Below are positions 1-7,749 of a DNA stretch of 28,379 nucleotides, in pieces; the stretch's first letter is position 1; each line of letters opens with the position of its first letter. Source of the DNA: Rickettsiales bacterium (lineage in GTDB: Bacteria; Pseudomonadota; Alphaproteobacteria; Rickettsiales; UBA1997); NCBI GenBank assembly GCA_031289855.1, contig JAITOR010000042.1:1-28379 (forward strand), written 5' to 3'. The notes under the pieces are model-generated. The model was not told where the DNA came from. It worked only from the letters and a program-made list of their open reading frames with translations, and made no database searches. The position numbers and the translations under genes are program-made.

Positions 1-828
1 GATTATGATTTATCTCAAAATGAAAAAATTGTAATTGTTGGCAATCCGCCTTATAATGATACAACTTCCATTATTAGAAATAGTATAAAGCAAGAGCAAG
101 AGATAGATTCAACAATAAAAACAAGAGATTTGGGAATGTCTTTTTTACTATCCTATAGTAAACTAAATGCCGATTATATATGTGTTTTACATCCTTTGTC
201 TTATTTGATAAAAGAATCCAATTTTAAAGTATTGAATGAATTCACCAAAAACTATAAATTGATAGATTGCGAGATTATAAGTAGTCAGGAATTTACCGAT
301 AAGGTAAGCAGTACATTCTTCCCTATCATAATTGCGTTATATAAAAGAGGTGAAAAAATGGACTATGGTTTTATTAAAAATTATAATTTTAAGGTAAAAA
401 ATAAGACATTCAAAATATCAAAATTTGATACAATAGGTAATTATATAACAAAATATCCCAACCAAAAATTTCTTAAAGAAAGTGAAGCGGTAGCAAAGTT
501 TTACACTATGCGAGATATAAACGCACTCAAACGAAGCCAAACATTTATGAGAGAAACAATTCGTAATACAATTTTTGTGCGGAATGATAAATTGTCTTAT
601 TATTGTTATGTGGATATTTTTAAAAAATTCATCCCCAATATTCCCTACTACTATGGAAATTGCGATATTATGATTGATAATGAAAAATTTAAAAAAATTG
701 AGAATTGTTTTATGAATTATAGTGTAGAAGCGAATAGGGAATTCAGTAAATATTGTAAAGTTGAAAATAATTATAAAGAAAAAGTAAATGAATATTTTAT
801 GGAGTTATTGGGAGAACATTATGTTTAG
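1..828 (+). CDS. DNA N6-adenine methyltransferase of a type II R-M system (5' truncated by the window)
   Basis: The reading frame is open from base 1, so the start lies outside. Residues 15-18 of the visible part are NPPY (bases 43-54), the catalytic motif IV of amino (N6-adenine/N4-cytosine) DNA methyltransferases, preceded by the hydrophobic strand IVIVG as usual in this fold. The SAM-binding motif I would be upstream, out of view. The C-terminal ~230 residues are rich in Lys, Asn and Tyr and probably hold the target-recognition region. The stop overlaps the start of the next gene by 8 bp, a coupling typical of cognate R-M pairs, and that partner looks like R.PabI. If so, the likely methylated site is GTAC, the PabI family site; this is inferred from the partner, not from the methyltransferase itself. 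Methyltransferase call confident; specificity not. Confidence 0.85.
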   Translation, partial: DYDLSQNEKIVIVGNPPYNDTTSIIRNSIKQEQEIDSTIKTRDLGMSFLLSYSKLNADYICVLHPLSYLIKESNFKVLNEFTKNYKLIDCEIISSQEFTDKVSSTFFPIIIALYKRGEKMDYGFIKNYNFKVKNKTFKISKFDTIGNYITKYPNQKFLKESEAVAKFYTMRDINALKRSQTFMRETIRNTIFVRNDKLSYYCYVDIFKKFIPNIPYYYGNCDIMIDNEKFKKIENCFMNYSVEANREFSKYCKVENNYKEKVNEYFMELLGEHYV

Positions 829-1567
829 TTTAAATAAAAACAATAAATCAATTTCAATCCATATCCCTCTTACGACCACAAGTGGAAAAATAAGAGTAAA
901 AGAAAGAAATTTACTAAATGAATATGGAATTCCAGTTGCCACAAAACAGATAAATTTTACGCAGAAACATTATATAGAATGGCAAATTGGCTATGATATA
1001 GTTATTGGAGAAGATAAGGAAACAACTTTATTGGATAAAACTTTTATTGGTTCAAATGGTAAGAAGAAAGCATTGTATGAATTAAGTGAGTATATTTACT
1101 ATTTTTATAAGTGGAACATTTTAACAAAAGAAAAATTACAAGAAATTATAAAGTTTGTAAAGAATGTGGAGAATAAATTTTTGATAGATGTGAATAACGA
1201 TTATAATATTTTGAGAAGTAATTTTAAAGAAACTAAATTGTTTGGTATTGATTTTTTACAAGCGGAGATAAAGTATCCTTTGCTAGTTCATAAATTTAAT
1301 AATTACGACATAATAACTGAAATTATCGTTAGAGAAAAACAAAGAGCAGTTGGGATTATGCCGATGTTATATCTATGTTTTCCAATTACGGAATTGAAAA
1401 ACGATTTGGTCGGTAGAAAAGCAAAAACAAAAGAAACAGCGGATTTTATAATAGATAAAAATAATGTGGAAGTTTTATTAGAAATGTTAAAAATATTTGG
1501 TATTTTAAGTAACAATCACAAGAGGGACGTAATATCAATATTGGAGGTGGTTTTAAATGAAAAATGA
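821..1567 (+). CDS. R.PabI-family restriction enzyme (adenine DNA glycosylase type)
   Basis: A 248-residue protein. I chose the ATG at 821, not the in-frame ATG at 788, because it gives an 8-bp overlap with the methyltransferase and starts directly at the conserved-looking N-terminus (IPLTTTSGKIRVKERNLL). From memory, R.PabI (226 aa) depends on R32, E63, Y68, H211 and D214. Here there are R25 or R29, then E53 and Y58 (EWQIGY, same 5-residue spacing), and H233 and D236 (HKRD, same 3-residue spacing and the same 12 residues from the C-terminus). R.PabI removes adenines from GTAC, leaving abasic sites that then break, instead of hydrolysing phosphodiester bonds. Relatives are known in Helicobacter and Campylobacter. 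No nuclease PD-(D/E)XK motif is evident. The adjacent adenine methyltransferase supports the role. The family call rests on residue spacing, not a search. Confidence 0.65.
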   Translation: MFSLNKNNKSISIHIPLTTTSGKIRVKERNLLNEYGIPVATKQINFTQKHYIEWQIGYDIVIGEDKETTLLDKTFIGSNGKKKALYELSEYIYYFYKWNILTKEKLQEIIKFVKNVENKFLIDVNNDYNILRSNFKETKLFGIDFLQAEIKYPLLVHKFNNYDIITEIIVREKQRAVGIMPMLYLCFPITELKNDLVGRKAKTKETADFIIDKNNVEVLLEMLKIFGILSNNHKRDVISILEVVLNEK

Positions 1568-1613
1568 TAATATTTTAGAATTATTAACGAAAGATTTGAA
1601 GAAGTTTTTATGA
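1557..1613 (+). other. 18-codon ORF overlapping the end of the PabI-like gene
   Basis: An ATG at 1557 lies inside the last codons of the PabI-like gene and opens an 18-codon frame that ends in a TGA overlapping the next ATG (1610). The peptide (MKNDNILELLTKDLKKFL) is amphipathic. It may be the start of a decayed third gene of the cassette or a chance frame; nothing else supports translation. Confidence 0.2.
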
Positions 1614-2216
1614 CTGAAATTACAATAGAAAATAAAATTTATGATATATTGTAATAATGTTGATGAGGTGAAATTATATAAAATAAAAAAGTAGAAATTC
1701 TATTTGGAGGTTCGGGGTCGGAGTTGGTTTTGTGTCAGCAATTAAAAAGAAATTTTATATCAAGCGAACTGCATAAACCTTATTATGATATGATAATTGA
1801 TAGGTTAAATAATGGAGGAAGCATAAAAGATGAGTATAAATTAGAATGTGCTTTGAAAGGGAATATAAGGGAAAATTTTAAGAAAAAAAATGATTTGTTG
1901 GATAATATCAAAAACGAAAAAGATTTTGATACGTATATTAGGAAAGAATTAGATAAAATAGAAAAAGAAGTTGTATAAAATAATAAATGGATAAAAAATG
2001 GAAATTTACTGGCTTTTACAACAATAAAAGAAAAAGAAATATTCATGGAAGTGGTGTGAATTTTTATATACGTTTGGTATAGAAAACGCCATGAAAAAAT
2101 TAAAAGATAAGAAATTATATTGTATTATAAGAGAAAAAAAAGATAAAGGGTGAAAAAAACCAGAAAGGATAATTGTAAAATGTGATTTAAATGATTTTAA
2201 CAGCAATCTACTATAA
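1610..2216 (+). pseudogene. Decayed gene downstream of the R-M pair
   Basis: Between the PabI-like gene and the convergent DUF262 gene there is no intact ORF over 100 codons, but protein-like stretches follow one another in changing frames: MTEITIENKIYDIL (from 1610), NNVDEVKLYKIKK (about 1656-1695), a 99-codon frame from 1682 to 1978 that includes ILFGGSGSELVLCQQ, and a frame from 2046 to 2216 (WKWCEFLYTFGIENAMKKL onward) broken by one TGA at 2151. The order and residue composition suggest one ancestral gene of about 200 codons interrupted by at least two frameshifts and one or more stops. I do not recognise the family. Separate small genes cannot be excluded, although the pieces lack ribosome binding sites. 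The rest of the 1568-2286 gap shows nothing else. Confidence 0.4.
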
Positions 2217-2286
2217 ATTATAAACAAATAAAGTTAACTATTTGCACAAAATATTACAAAAAAATAATAAAAAAGATGAAAATTTA

Positions 2287-4314
2287 TTATCTTTCCACAA
2301 GATAAAACATAATGCAATCAGCATTTATATCAGGATAATCAAGTTTGTCAATAATTTTCCTAATTAGACTAATACCATTCATTGTAGAAAGAGTTGTTTC
2401 AAAATAAATATTATTATTAGATATTTTTCGCGGCGTTTTTCTCAAAGAAATATTTTCTTTGTCTGTTATATGTTTATTAAATTTACTATTTACAATTTTC
2501 TCAACAAAATTTATAGCATCTATATCAATTAAGAAAGATAATATTTTAATATATGCATCATTCCAACTATCTATATTTTTACACTCTTTGTCATTTATAT
2601 ACATCTTTTTTATTTTAGAACCTGTAAAGTTAAAATCTTCATCAGATAAAAATATTCGCGATTCAGTATCTTCATTTTTAATGTCAGTATTTTTATATTT
2701 CCAGATACTTATTGCAATATCTGCGAGAACTGTGGCTCTTTTTTTAATATTTTCTAAATTCCATTTTTCATAATTACTTAAATCTCTTGTAATTTTTATA
2801 TTACTCTCTTTATATTCTTCTTTTTTCTTCTCAAAAGATTTATTAGACAAAGTTCCATTATTGCCTGTCAGCGTCAAATTACCTATTGTGTGTAAATAAT
2901 CATTTTCTATATATCCTAACTCGTCTCCAAAATATTTTTTCCAGTCGGATGTTAATGTTTGCGGTGCTATATGTTCTAATTGCAGATTATCAGAAACCAC
3001 TTCTTTATTATTTATCTTTTCTATTTCCGTCAGTAAATGTTGAATTTGCAAACTATTTGTTTTTTTCTTATAAAATTCAAAAGATACAAATCTCTCTCTA
3101 AATAAAATATCATTTGGAAAATTATATTTATTTAGATAAAAAAGTAAAGCATCAGTAAAACTGCAATTTTTTTCTTGCATAAGGTCTTTTATCCATTTTC
3201 CAAGTGACATAAATAACTTTCTTAAAACAGATGTCTTCAATTCGCAAACGAATCTTCTAAATAAAAATGATTCTAAGATATCAAAAATGTCATAAACATC
3301 ATCCAAAACTAAATTATCTTCCATTTTTTCATCAATAATCATGAACAAAAAAGAAATTATAACGGTATATTCTAAAAAATTACCAGAAATAAGGTTTATC
3401 AATTTTTCTTTTATATATTTGTCATCAAATAGTGTATAGTCTTTTATTTGTTTGTAATATGTAGAATATTTTAGTAATTCTTTTGCTAATTTTTCTTTAT
3501 CATAATTCGAATCAAATTCTTTTTTAAATTCAAAATATATTAAATTATCTTTAGCATAAGATTGTTTTTTAAACATTAAATAATTTCTAAAAAAATCCAA
3601 AGAATTATCTTTGGTATTATTTTCTATTTTCTCCCAATAATTATAAAATATTTTTTCTTGTTCTTTGTGTTCTAAATTCATTAATAAATAATTTCTAATT
3701 AAATCGCTTTGCTCCAACGCTTTACCTGTGGAATTCAATGTTTCAAAAATTAGTTGCGGATTACTCCCACGCTTTAACATAATGTCCACAACTTGAAGTC
3801 GCTCCACAGCCTTTATTAATTTTTCAATGTCGTACCCCCCCCCCAGTACTGCTTCATAAAAAAATACAAAGTTTTCATAAATTCTGCTACTCTTTTTTCT
3901 GTTTTTTATATCTTCAATTGGCGTTTCAAACAAACTATTAAAATCATTTTTGTTATTTTGTGATACTTTTAATTTTAATTTTTCTTTTTCTTCAAATCTG
4001 TTAATTAAATAATTTTCCAATATCATTTGTTTTGATTTTCCATCCGGCAAATGTCTATAAATAGCAATCAGTAGCAAATTAATTGTTGTAATTCTTTGTT
4101 GTCCATCAATTATTATTCTGTTGTCATTCTCTGCAACACTGACTATCGCTCCCGTAAAATGTTCATTGTCATTTTCAATTAAATCTGTTATATCTTCAAA
4201 TAAAACTTTACAATTTCCAACATTCCAATCATAATTTCTTTGATAGACGGGTATTATAAAATTCCCCCTACCATATAACATATCTTTTAATAATCTTTTT
4301 TCTTTCGCTTCCAT
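2287..4314 (-). CDS. DUF262/DUF1524 protein (GmrSD-like, predicted type IV restriction or anti-phage factor)
   Basis: A 675-residue protein. The N-terminal DUF262 (GmrS-like, ParB/Srx-fold NTPase) domain carries YQRNYDW near residue 25 and IDGQQRITT at 69-77. The C-terminal DUF1524 (GmrD-like HNH nuclease) domain carries LEHIAPQT at 447-454 (H448, P451) and IGNLTLTGNNGTLSNKSFEKK at 477-497. A further ~165-residue tail ends in a segment (NNNIYFETTLS) like that found after DUF262 domains elsewhere. Fused GmrSD enzymes cleave DNA with modified bases; others in the family give phage resistance by unknown means, so the exact substrate is unknown. Its place next to an R-M pair fits defence. An in-frame G10 run at codons 157-160 makes it a likely phase-variable gene, currently in the ON frame. 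Confidence 0.88.
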   Translation of the reverse strand: MEAKEKRLLKDMLYGRGNFIIPVYQRNYDWNVGNCKVLFEDITDLIENDNEHFTGAIVSVAENDNRIIIDGQQRITTINLLLIAIYRHLPDGKSKQMILENYLINRFEEKEKLKLKVSQNNKNDFNSLFETPIEDIKNRKKSSRIYENFVFFYEAVLGGGYDIEKLIKAVERLQVVDIMLKRGSNPQLIFETLNSTGKALEQSDLIRNYLLMNLEHKEQEKIFYNYWEKIENNTKDNSLDFFRNYLMFKKQSYAKDNLIYFEFKKEFDSNYDKEKLAKELLKYSTYYKQIKDYTLFDDKYIKEKLINLISGNFLEYTVIISFLFMIIDEKMEDNLVLDDVYDIFDILESFLFRRFVCELKTSVLRKLFMSLGKWIKDLMQEKNCSFTDALLFYLNKYNFPNDILFRERFVSFEFYKKKTNSLQIQHLLTEIEKINNKEVVSDNLQLEHIAPQTLTSDWKKYFGDELGYIENDYLHTIGNLTLTGNNGTLSNKSFEKKKEEYKESNIKITRDLSNYEKWNLENIKKRATVLADIAISIWKYKNTDIKNEDTESRIFLSDEDFNFTGSKIKKMYINDKECKNIDSWNDAYIKILSFLIDIDAINFVEKIVNSKFNKHITDKENISLRKTPRKISNNNIYFETTLSTMNGISLIRKIIDKLDYPDINADCIMFYLVER
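3835..3844 (-). repeat. Homopolymeric G10 (coding strand) contingency tract inside the DUF262 gene
   Basis: Ten consecutive C on the plus strand read as ten G in the gene, covering the last base of Leu157 and Gly158-160. With 11 G the frame runs V-R-H then TGA; with 9 G it runs T-T-L-K-N then TAA. Either slip therefore truncates the protein at about residue 165, before the nuclease domain. Such a run is very unlikely by chance in this AT-rich sequence. It is the only G/C run of this length that I found in the window. Confidence 0.85.
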
Positions 4315-4335
4315 GCATAATCATATTTTATTACC

Positions 4336-4354
4336 TATGTTTATAGTAAACATA
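4336..4354. promoter_or_regulatory. Inverted repeat upstream of the DUF262 gene, possible operator
   Basis: Two perfect 8-bp arms (TATGTTTA / TAAACATA) flank a 3-bp centre, 22 bp before the ATG at 4314 and inside the presumed promoter region (a TTGATT and a TATAAA lie nearby on the minus strand, with a poor 19-bp spacing). It could bind a dimeric regulator or form a small hairpin in the leader. AT-rich palindromes are common, so this is tentative. Confidence 0.3.
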
Positions 4355-4401
4355 TTTTAAAATAAATCAAGACAAAATTACTTATAATGTTAAACAGTGA
4401 G

Positions 4402-4857
4402 TTATTTTAATATTGATTTTATGATATCACTTGCCAATTTAGCATCATATCTATTGGAAAAATTTTGCTTCAAAAAACTCATTACAGCACCCATATCACT
4501 GACTTTTTCAAATTTTTGTAATTTAACTTCCGCTTCAATTACATCCTTTAATTCTTTTTCATTCAATTGTTTTGGCAAATACTTTGAAATTATATTGATT
4601 TGTTCCAATTCTTTATCACTTAAATCTTTTCTATTGCCAGTTAAAAATTGCTCTGCCGATTCCCTGCCTTTTTTAATCATGCTTTCAATAACATTCAAAA
4701 CATCACCATCGGTTAACTCTTTGCCTTTTGCTCTCAAATCAAGCATTTTATATTTAACATTTGATTTCAATGTGGACAATGTAAGCTTTGCACTTTCCAA
4801 TTTTTGTTTCATTGCATTTTTAAAATCATCATCAATAATTTCCAATAATTTAGACAT
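4402..4857 (-). CDS. GatB/YqeY domain protein
   Basis: 151 residues, the normal length for free-standing YqeY proteins. The whole chain matches the family pattern: an N-terminal helix with FKNAMKQK, then LSTLKSNVKYK, then a second helical domain with YLPKQLNEKEL near the middle and a C-terminal SNRYDAKLASDIIKSIL helix. The tail domain resembles the tRNA-binding region of GatB, the amidotransferase subunit that converts Glu-tRNA(Gln) and Asp-tRNA(Asn), but free YqeY has no settled role. It stands alone between divergent and co-directional neighbours. A 7-bp inverted repeat (ATTAGTT at 4866-4872, AACTAAT at 4881-4887) sits in its short leader; whether it matters is unknown. Confidence 0.85.
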   Translation of the reverse strand: MSKLLEIIDDDFKNAMKQKLESAKLTLSTLKSNVKYKMLDLRAKGKELTDGDVLNVIESMIKKGRESAEQFLTGNRKDLSDKELEQINIISKYLPKQLNEKELKDVIEAEVKLQKFEKVSDMGAVMSFLKQNFSNRYDAKLASDIIKSILK

Positions 4858-5004
4858 AAAATCACATTAGTTTTATTTTTAACTAATATAGAGGTTATTG
4901 AATTTAAAATAAAAAGCAAGTTTATTTTAAATATAGCAATGAATATATGATTATGGGATTAATATAAATTTATTCACTTTTTCCTAAATAAGAGAACGAT
5001 TTTC

Positions 5005-6243
5005 TCATTGTTTTAAAAGTATTTCCTCTCCCTTATATTCAATTAAACATTTTTCATTCGATAATACACAACTGAGATTTTCCGCATAAAAAAAGGGCAC
5101 ATAAATTAGTTTTTTTTTCAATTCCTTATCAAAATCATAAATAATTTTTGCCATATCAACTTCAATATTTATATTTCCAATTATAATTGCTTCTGGTTTT
5201 TGTTTATTTGCCATAAGAACTTTTTCTACTTGATGCAAGTATCTATACAACAAAATTTCGTTTTCAACTATTCCATCCAAATATAGAATTTTCCTGTCAC
5301 AACTTAGCGGATATATTGTAAAAACTGACAAATCGCTTGCAACAATTCTTTTTTTAATCGTCCAATTTTCTTCAGTAAATTTATGATTATTTAAAAGCTT
5401 TAATGGAGTATTTTCAACTTTTGTTAACGGCAAATTCCTATCATAATTATTTGTATAAATCACCTTCCATCCCCATTGATTCTGTAAAAAATTCAACAAA
5501 AAACTATTATCACCATTTCCAATAATATATTTTGTTTGTAAAATTTTTTCCATTCTTTCCAATGGTTTTACAATCTCATTGCAACCGTATTTATTGCCAT
5601 AACACCACATTAAATTCACTCCATCATCTTCGCAAGATTTTATAAATTGTTCCGTCTTATTTTCAGTGGTGAATAAAATTTTTCCATTATTATCAATAAG
5701 TAATATCTTGCTTTTTTCTTTGACCACATCAATAATTTGTAACATTTCATTTTTTGTTGGCAATAATGAAGTGAATAAAACTGATATTATTGGAACTTCT
5801 GGTATTGACAATTTTTTTGCAAAAAACGATTTTTTTGCTATATAATTGGTTACTTTTTTATTTATCATTTTGTTGCTTATTTTTCCAACTTTAATCATAA
5901 AATTTATAGTTTGTGCCATAAGCATTGGTGTTAAAATAAAGAGCATATATTTAAAAATTACCAATGTTATCGGCATATTTGCATTCAAAGCAATCCACAC
6001 AACAAGTCCCACGGATATAAAATAATTCATTCTCTTTGTGGTTGGGGAAGATAAATTTAATATCCAAATTATCAATGTTGTCATTATTAAAAGCACAAAA
6101 ACTCTAAGCCCAATAAATCCTAAAATCTGTGCCACCGTCGCAATTCCTTCGCTAATTAAAAGAATTGTTTCTTTTGTGGTTGCAAGAGCATTTACAATGC
6201 TATCAAGAGCGGATTTTATATAGTCAATGGTTGCTTCAAACAT
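5005..6243 (-). CDS. Membrane-anchored, catalytically degenerate S66 (LD-carboxypeptidase-like) protein
   Basis: 412 residues. The first ~115 hold three or four hydrophobic segments (about 26-62, 74-88, 90-113). The rest is soluble and by eye follows the S66 peptidase (LdcA/MccF) pattern: MWCYGNKYGCNEIVKPLERM (212-231) matches the usual W-RGGYG-LL region; YIIGNGDNSFLLNF (239-252) matches IG-F/Y-SDIT-LL; ILYLDGIVENEILLYRYLHQ (319-338) matches the LFLED-E-RL-QL strand and helix; AIIIGN (352-357) and YVPFFYAENLSC (381-392) match the C-terminal domain. The catalytic Ser of GxSD is Gly244, the Glu position reads Asp/Gly, and the His of the final GH motif is absent, so peptidase activity is unlikely. 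It probably forms an operon with the membrane protein 10 bp upstream. S66 enzymes trim peptidoglycan tetrapeptides in the cytoplasm; a non-catalytic role here is inference. Confidence 0.5.
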   Translation of the reverse strand: MFEATIDYIKSALDSIVNALATTKETILLISEGIATVAQILGFIGLRVFVLLIMTTLIIWILNLSSPTTKRMNYFISVGLVVWIALNANMPITLVIFKYMLFILTPMLMAQTINFMIKVGKISNKMINKKVTNYIAKKSFFAKKLSIPEVPIISVLFTSLLPTKNEMLQIIDVVKEKSKILLIDNNGKILFTTENKTEQFIKSCEDDGVNLMWCYGNKYGCNEIVKPLERMEKILQTKYIIGNGDNSFLLNFLQNQWGWKVIYTNNYDRNLPLTKVENTPLKLLNNHKFTEENWTIKKRIVASDLSVFTIYPLSCDRKILYLDGIVENEILLYRYLHQVEKVLMANKQKPEAIIIGNINIEVDMAKIIYDFDKELKKKLIYVPFFYAENLSCVLSNEKCLIEYKGEEILLKQ

Positions 6244-6253
6244 ACTTTTTAAT

Positions 6254-7672
6254 TTAATTGTAAATAATTTCTTGTCCCAAAAGCAATATTAAGGATACAA
6301 GTGATAAAACGAAAGGAGCAATAAAAATTTGTTTTCTTTCTTTTTTTTCCATCAACGAATATGTTTCTTTCATTTTTTCTGGTTTTTTCAAAGTAACAAA
6401 ATACACAAATGCTATAAAAATAGTGGTCACAACAACAAGTTCCAATGCATTTAATATATAGGATACACTAATCATTTCAAGGTTTAAATGTAAAAAATTG
6501 TTAATTAAAAAATACAACAAAAATACTATGCTCAAAAGATAAAAAATCAATTCCAATTTCATTTTCATAAATATTTCAGTAGCATTTACAAGACTCGTTT
6601 TAAACATTATGATTGTTAAATTTGCGGAATGTAAAATATTTATCAGTGAAATTAAAATAAAAATTAAAAAATTAATATAACTTAATAAGAAATTGTTTCC
6701 ATCTCTTGTTGTTAATGCTTGTGTAAAATACACTAAAAATGTTGCTATATTAAATGTAATAATAAATTTTCTTGCATTTTTTAAAAATTTTACACAAAGA
6801 ATAAATGATGTGGAAGTCAACAGAAATACTAAAATTTCTGCATAAAAAAACAAAGTATCTTCCAAAATACCATTAAAAAAATACACCGCTATTTTGTAAA
6901 ATAAAAATGTATTCATAATAACAAAAGGCAAAAATGTTATAATAAAAAGTGGTAATAAATCTTCAAAAAATATTTTTTCAAAAATTGCTTTATATATTGG
7001 AAAAATAAAAACCGGAAGGTTAAATAAAATTAAAAATGCAAAAAGCCAAATGGAATCTATTTTATATTCCAGTAATTGAAAATTAGTTTGTTTTGTAAAA
7101 TACACAAAAAAAAGAATAAAAATAAATAAAATTATTGAAGATATGGCACCAGTATAAAATGTCCACGAATATTGTATTTTTATATCCTTTAAGTCCTTAT
7201 TATGCAGTAATAAAAGTATATTAAATAAAAAAAGAATATAAAGAAAATAAGTTAAAAATAGGTTGTGAGCGAATATTATGAGCATACACCACAGAAATAT
7301 ATAAGATAGTTGTTGGTTAAACATTGGGTATGTTCTAATCAAATGTAACATTTTAAATGTTCTTTGGAACTGAAAAGTAAGAAATAGAAAAAAAATAGAG
7401 AAAAAGAATGCAAATAAAATATTGAAAATATTGAACTGAAAGAACAAATCGAATTTTTCTGCAAAAGAAAAAAAGAACATATTATACTCTCGTTTATAGA
7501 ACAAAAAAAGATAAAGTGCCAGCATCGATACCATGACATGAAGACTGGTATTTATTGGTCTTTGTACATGCTTTGCCACTTCTGGAAAAAAGTTAAAGAC
7601 GATATTATTTAACACAATAATTATCGGTAAAGATAAAAAAAAATAAACTAATGTCTGATACAAAGAAATCAT
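6254..7672 (-). CDS. Polytopic membrane protein, possibly a divergent NuoL/M/N- or Mrp-type antiporter subunit
   Basis: 472 residues, almost entirely hydrophobic, with about 12-14 membrane segments and very high Phe, Leu and Ile content. Length and order of segments fit the proton-conducting subunits of complex I and Mrp antiporters: a segment before NLFLTYFLYILFLFN sits where those proteins have NLL-FFWEL; FLILFNLPVFIFPIYKA resembles GFLIKIPLFPFHWW; VKFLKNARKFIITFNIATF resembles LKRLIAYSSISH; and ERKQIFIAPFVLSLVSLILLLG resembles the C-terminal P-LLL-LSLLLG helix. The charged residues that carry protons (Glu of the WEL motif, Lys of KIP) are not conserved, so it may be a degenerate paralogue without pumping function. 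No other nuo or mrp gene is nearby. It appears co-transcribed with the degenerate S66-like gene 10 bp downstream. The family match is a visual one and could be composition-driven. Confidence 0.4.
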   Translation of the reverse strand: MISLYQTLVYFFLSLPIIIVLNNIVFNFFPEVAKHVQRPINTSLHVMVSMLALYLFLFYKREYNMFFFSFAEKFDLFFQFNIFNILFAFFFSIFFLFLTFQFQRTFKMLHLIRTYPMFNQQLSYIFLWCMLIIFAHNLFLTYFLYILFLFNILLLLHNKDLKDIKIQYSWTFYTGAISSIILFIFILFFVYFTKQTNFQLLEYKIDSIWLFAFLILFNLPVFIFPIYKAIFEKIFFEDLLPLFIITFLPFVIMNTFLFYKIAVYFFNGILEDTLFFYAEILVFLLTSTSFILCVKFLKNARKFIITFNIATFLVYFTQALTTRDGNNFLLSYINFLIFILISLINILHSANLTIIMFKTSLVNATEIFMKMKLELIFYLLSIVFLLYFLINNFLHLNLEMISVSYILNALELVVVTTIFIAFVYFVTLKKPEKMKETYSLMEKKERKQIFIAPFVLSLVSLILLLGQEIIYN

Positions 7673-7749
7673 ATTGATATATTATAATATATATTTATAA
7701 AATCAATTTTATTTATATTTATAAGGTTACATTGTATTTATTAATAAAT

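Noticed and set aside
788..820. Upstream in-frame ATG for the PabI-like gene
   Set aside because: It would lengthen the overlap with the methyltransferase to 41 bp and add residues outside the recognisable family start; the ATG at 821 is better.
4397..4870. 157-codon plus-strand frame
   Set aside because: It lies exactly opposite the YqeY-like gene, which has a clear family pattern; the plus-strand translation is a Ser/Phe/Leu-rich shadow.
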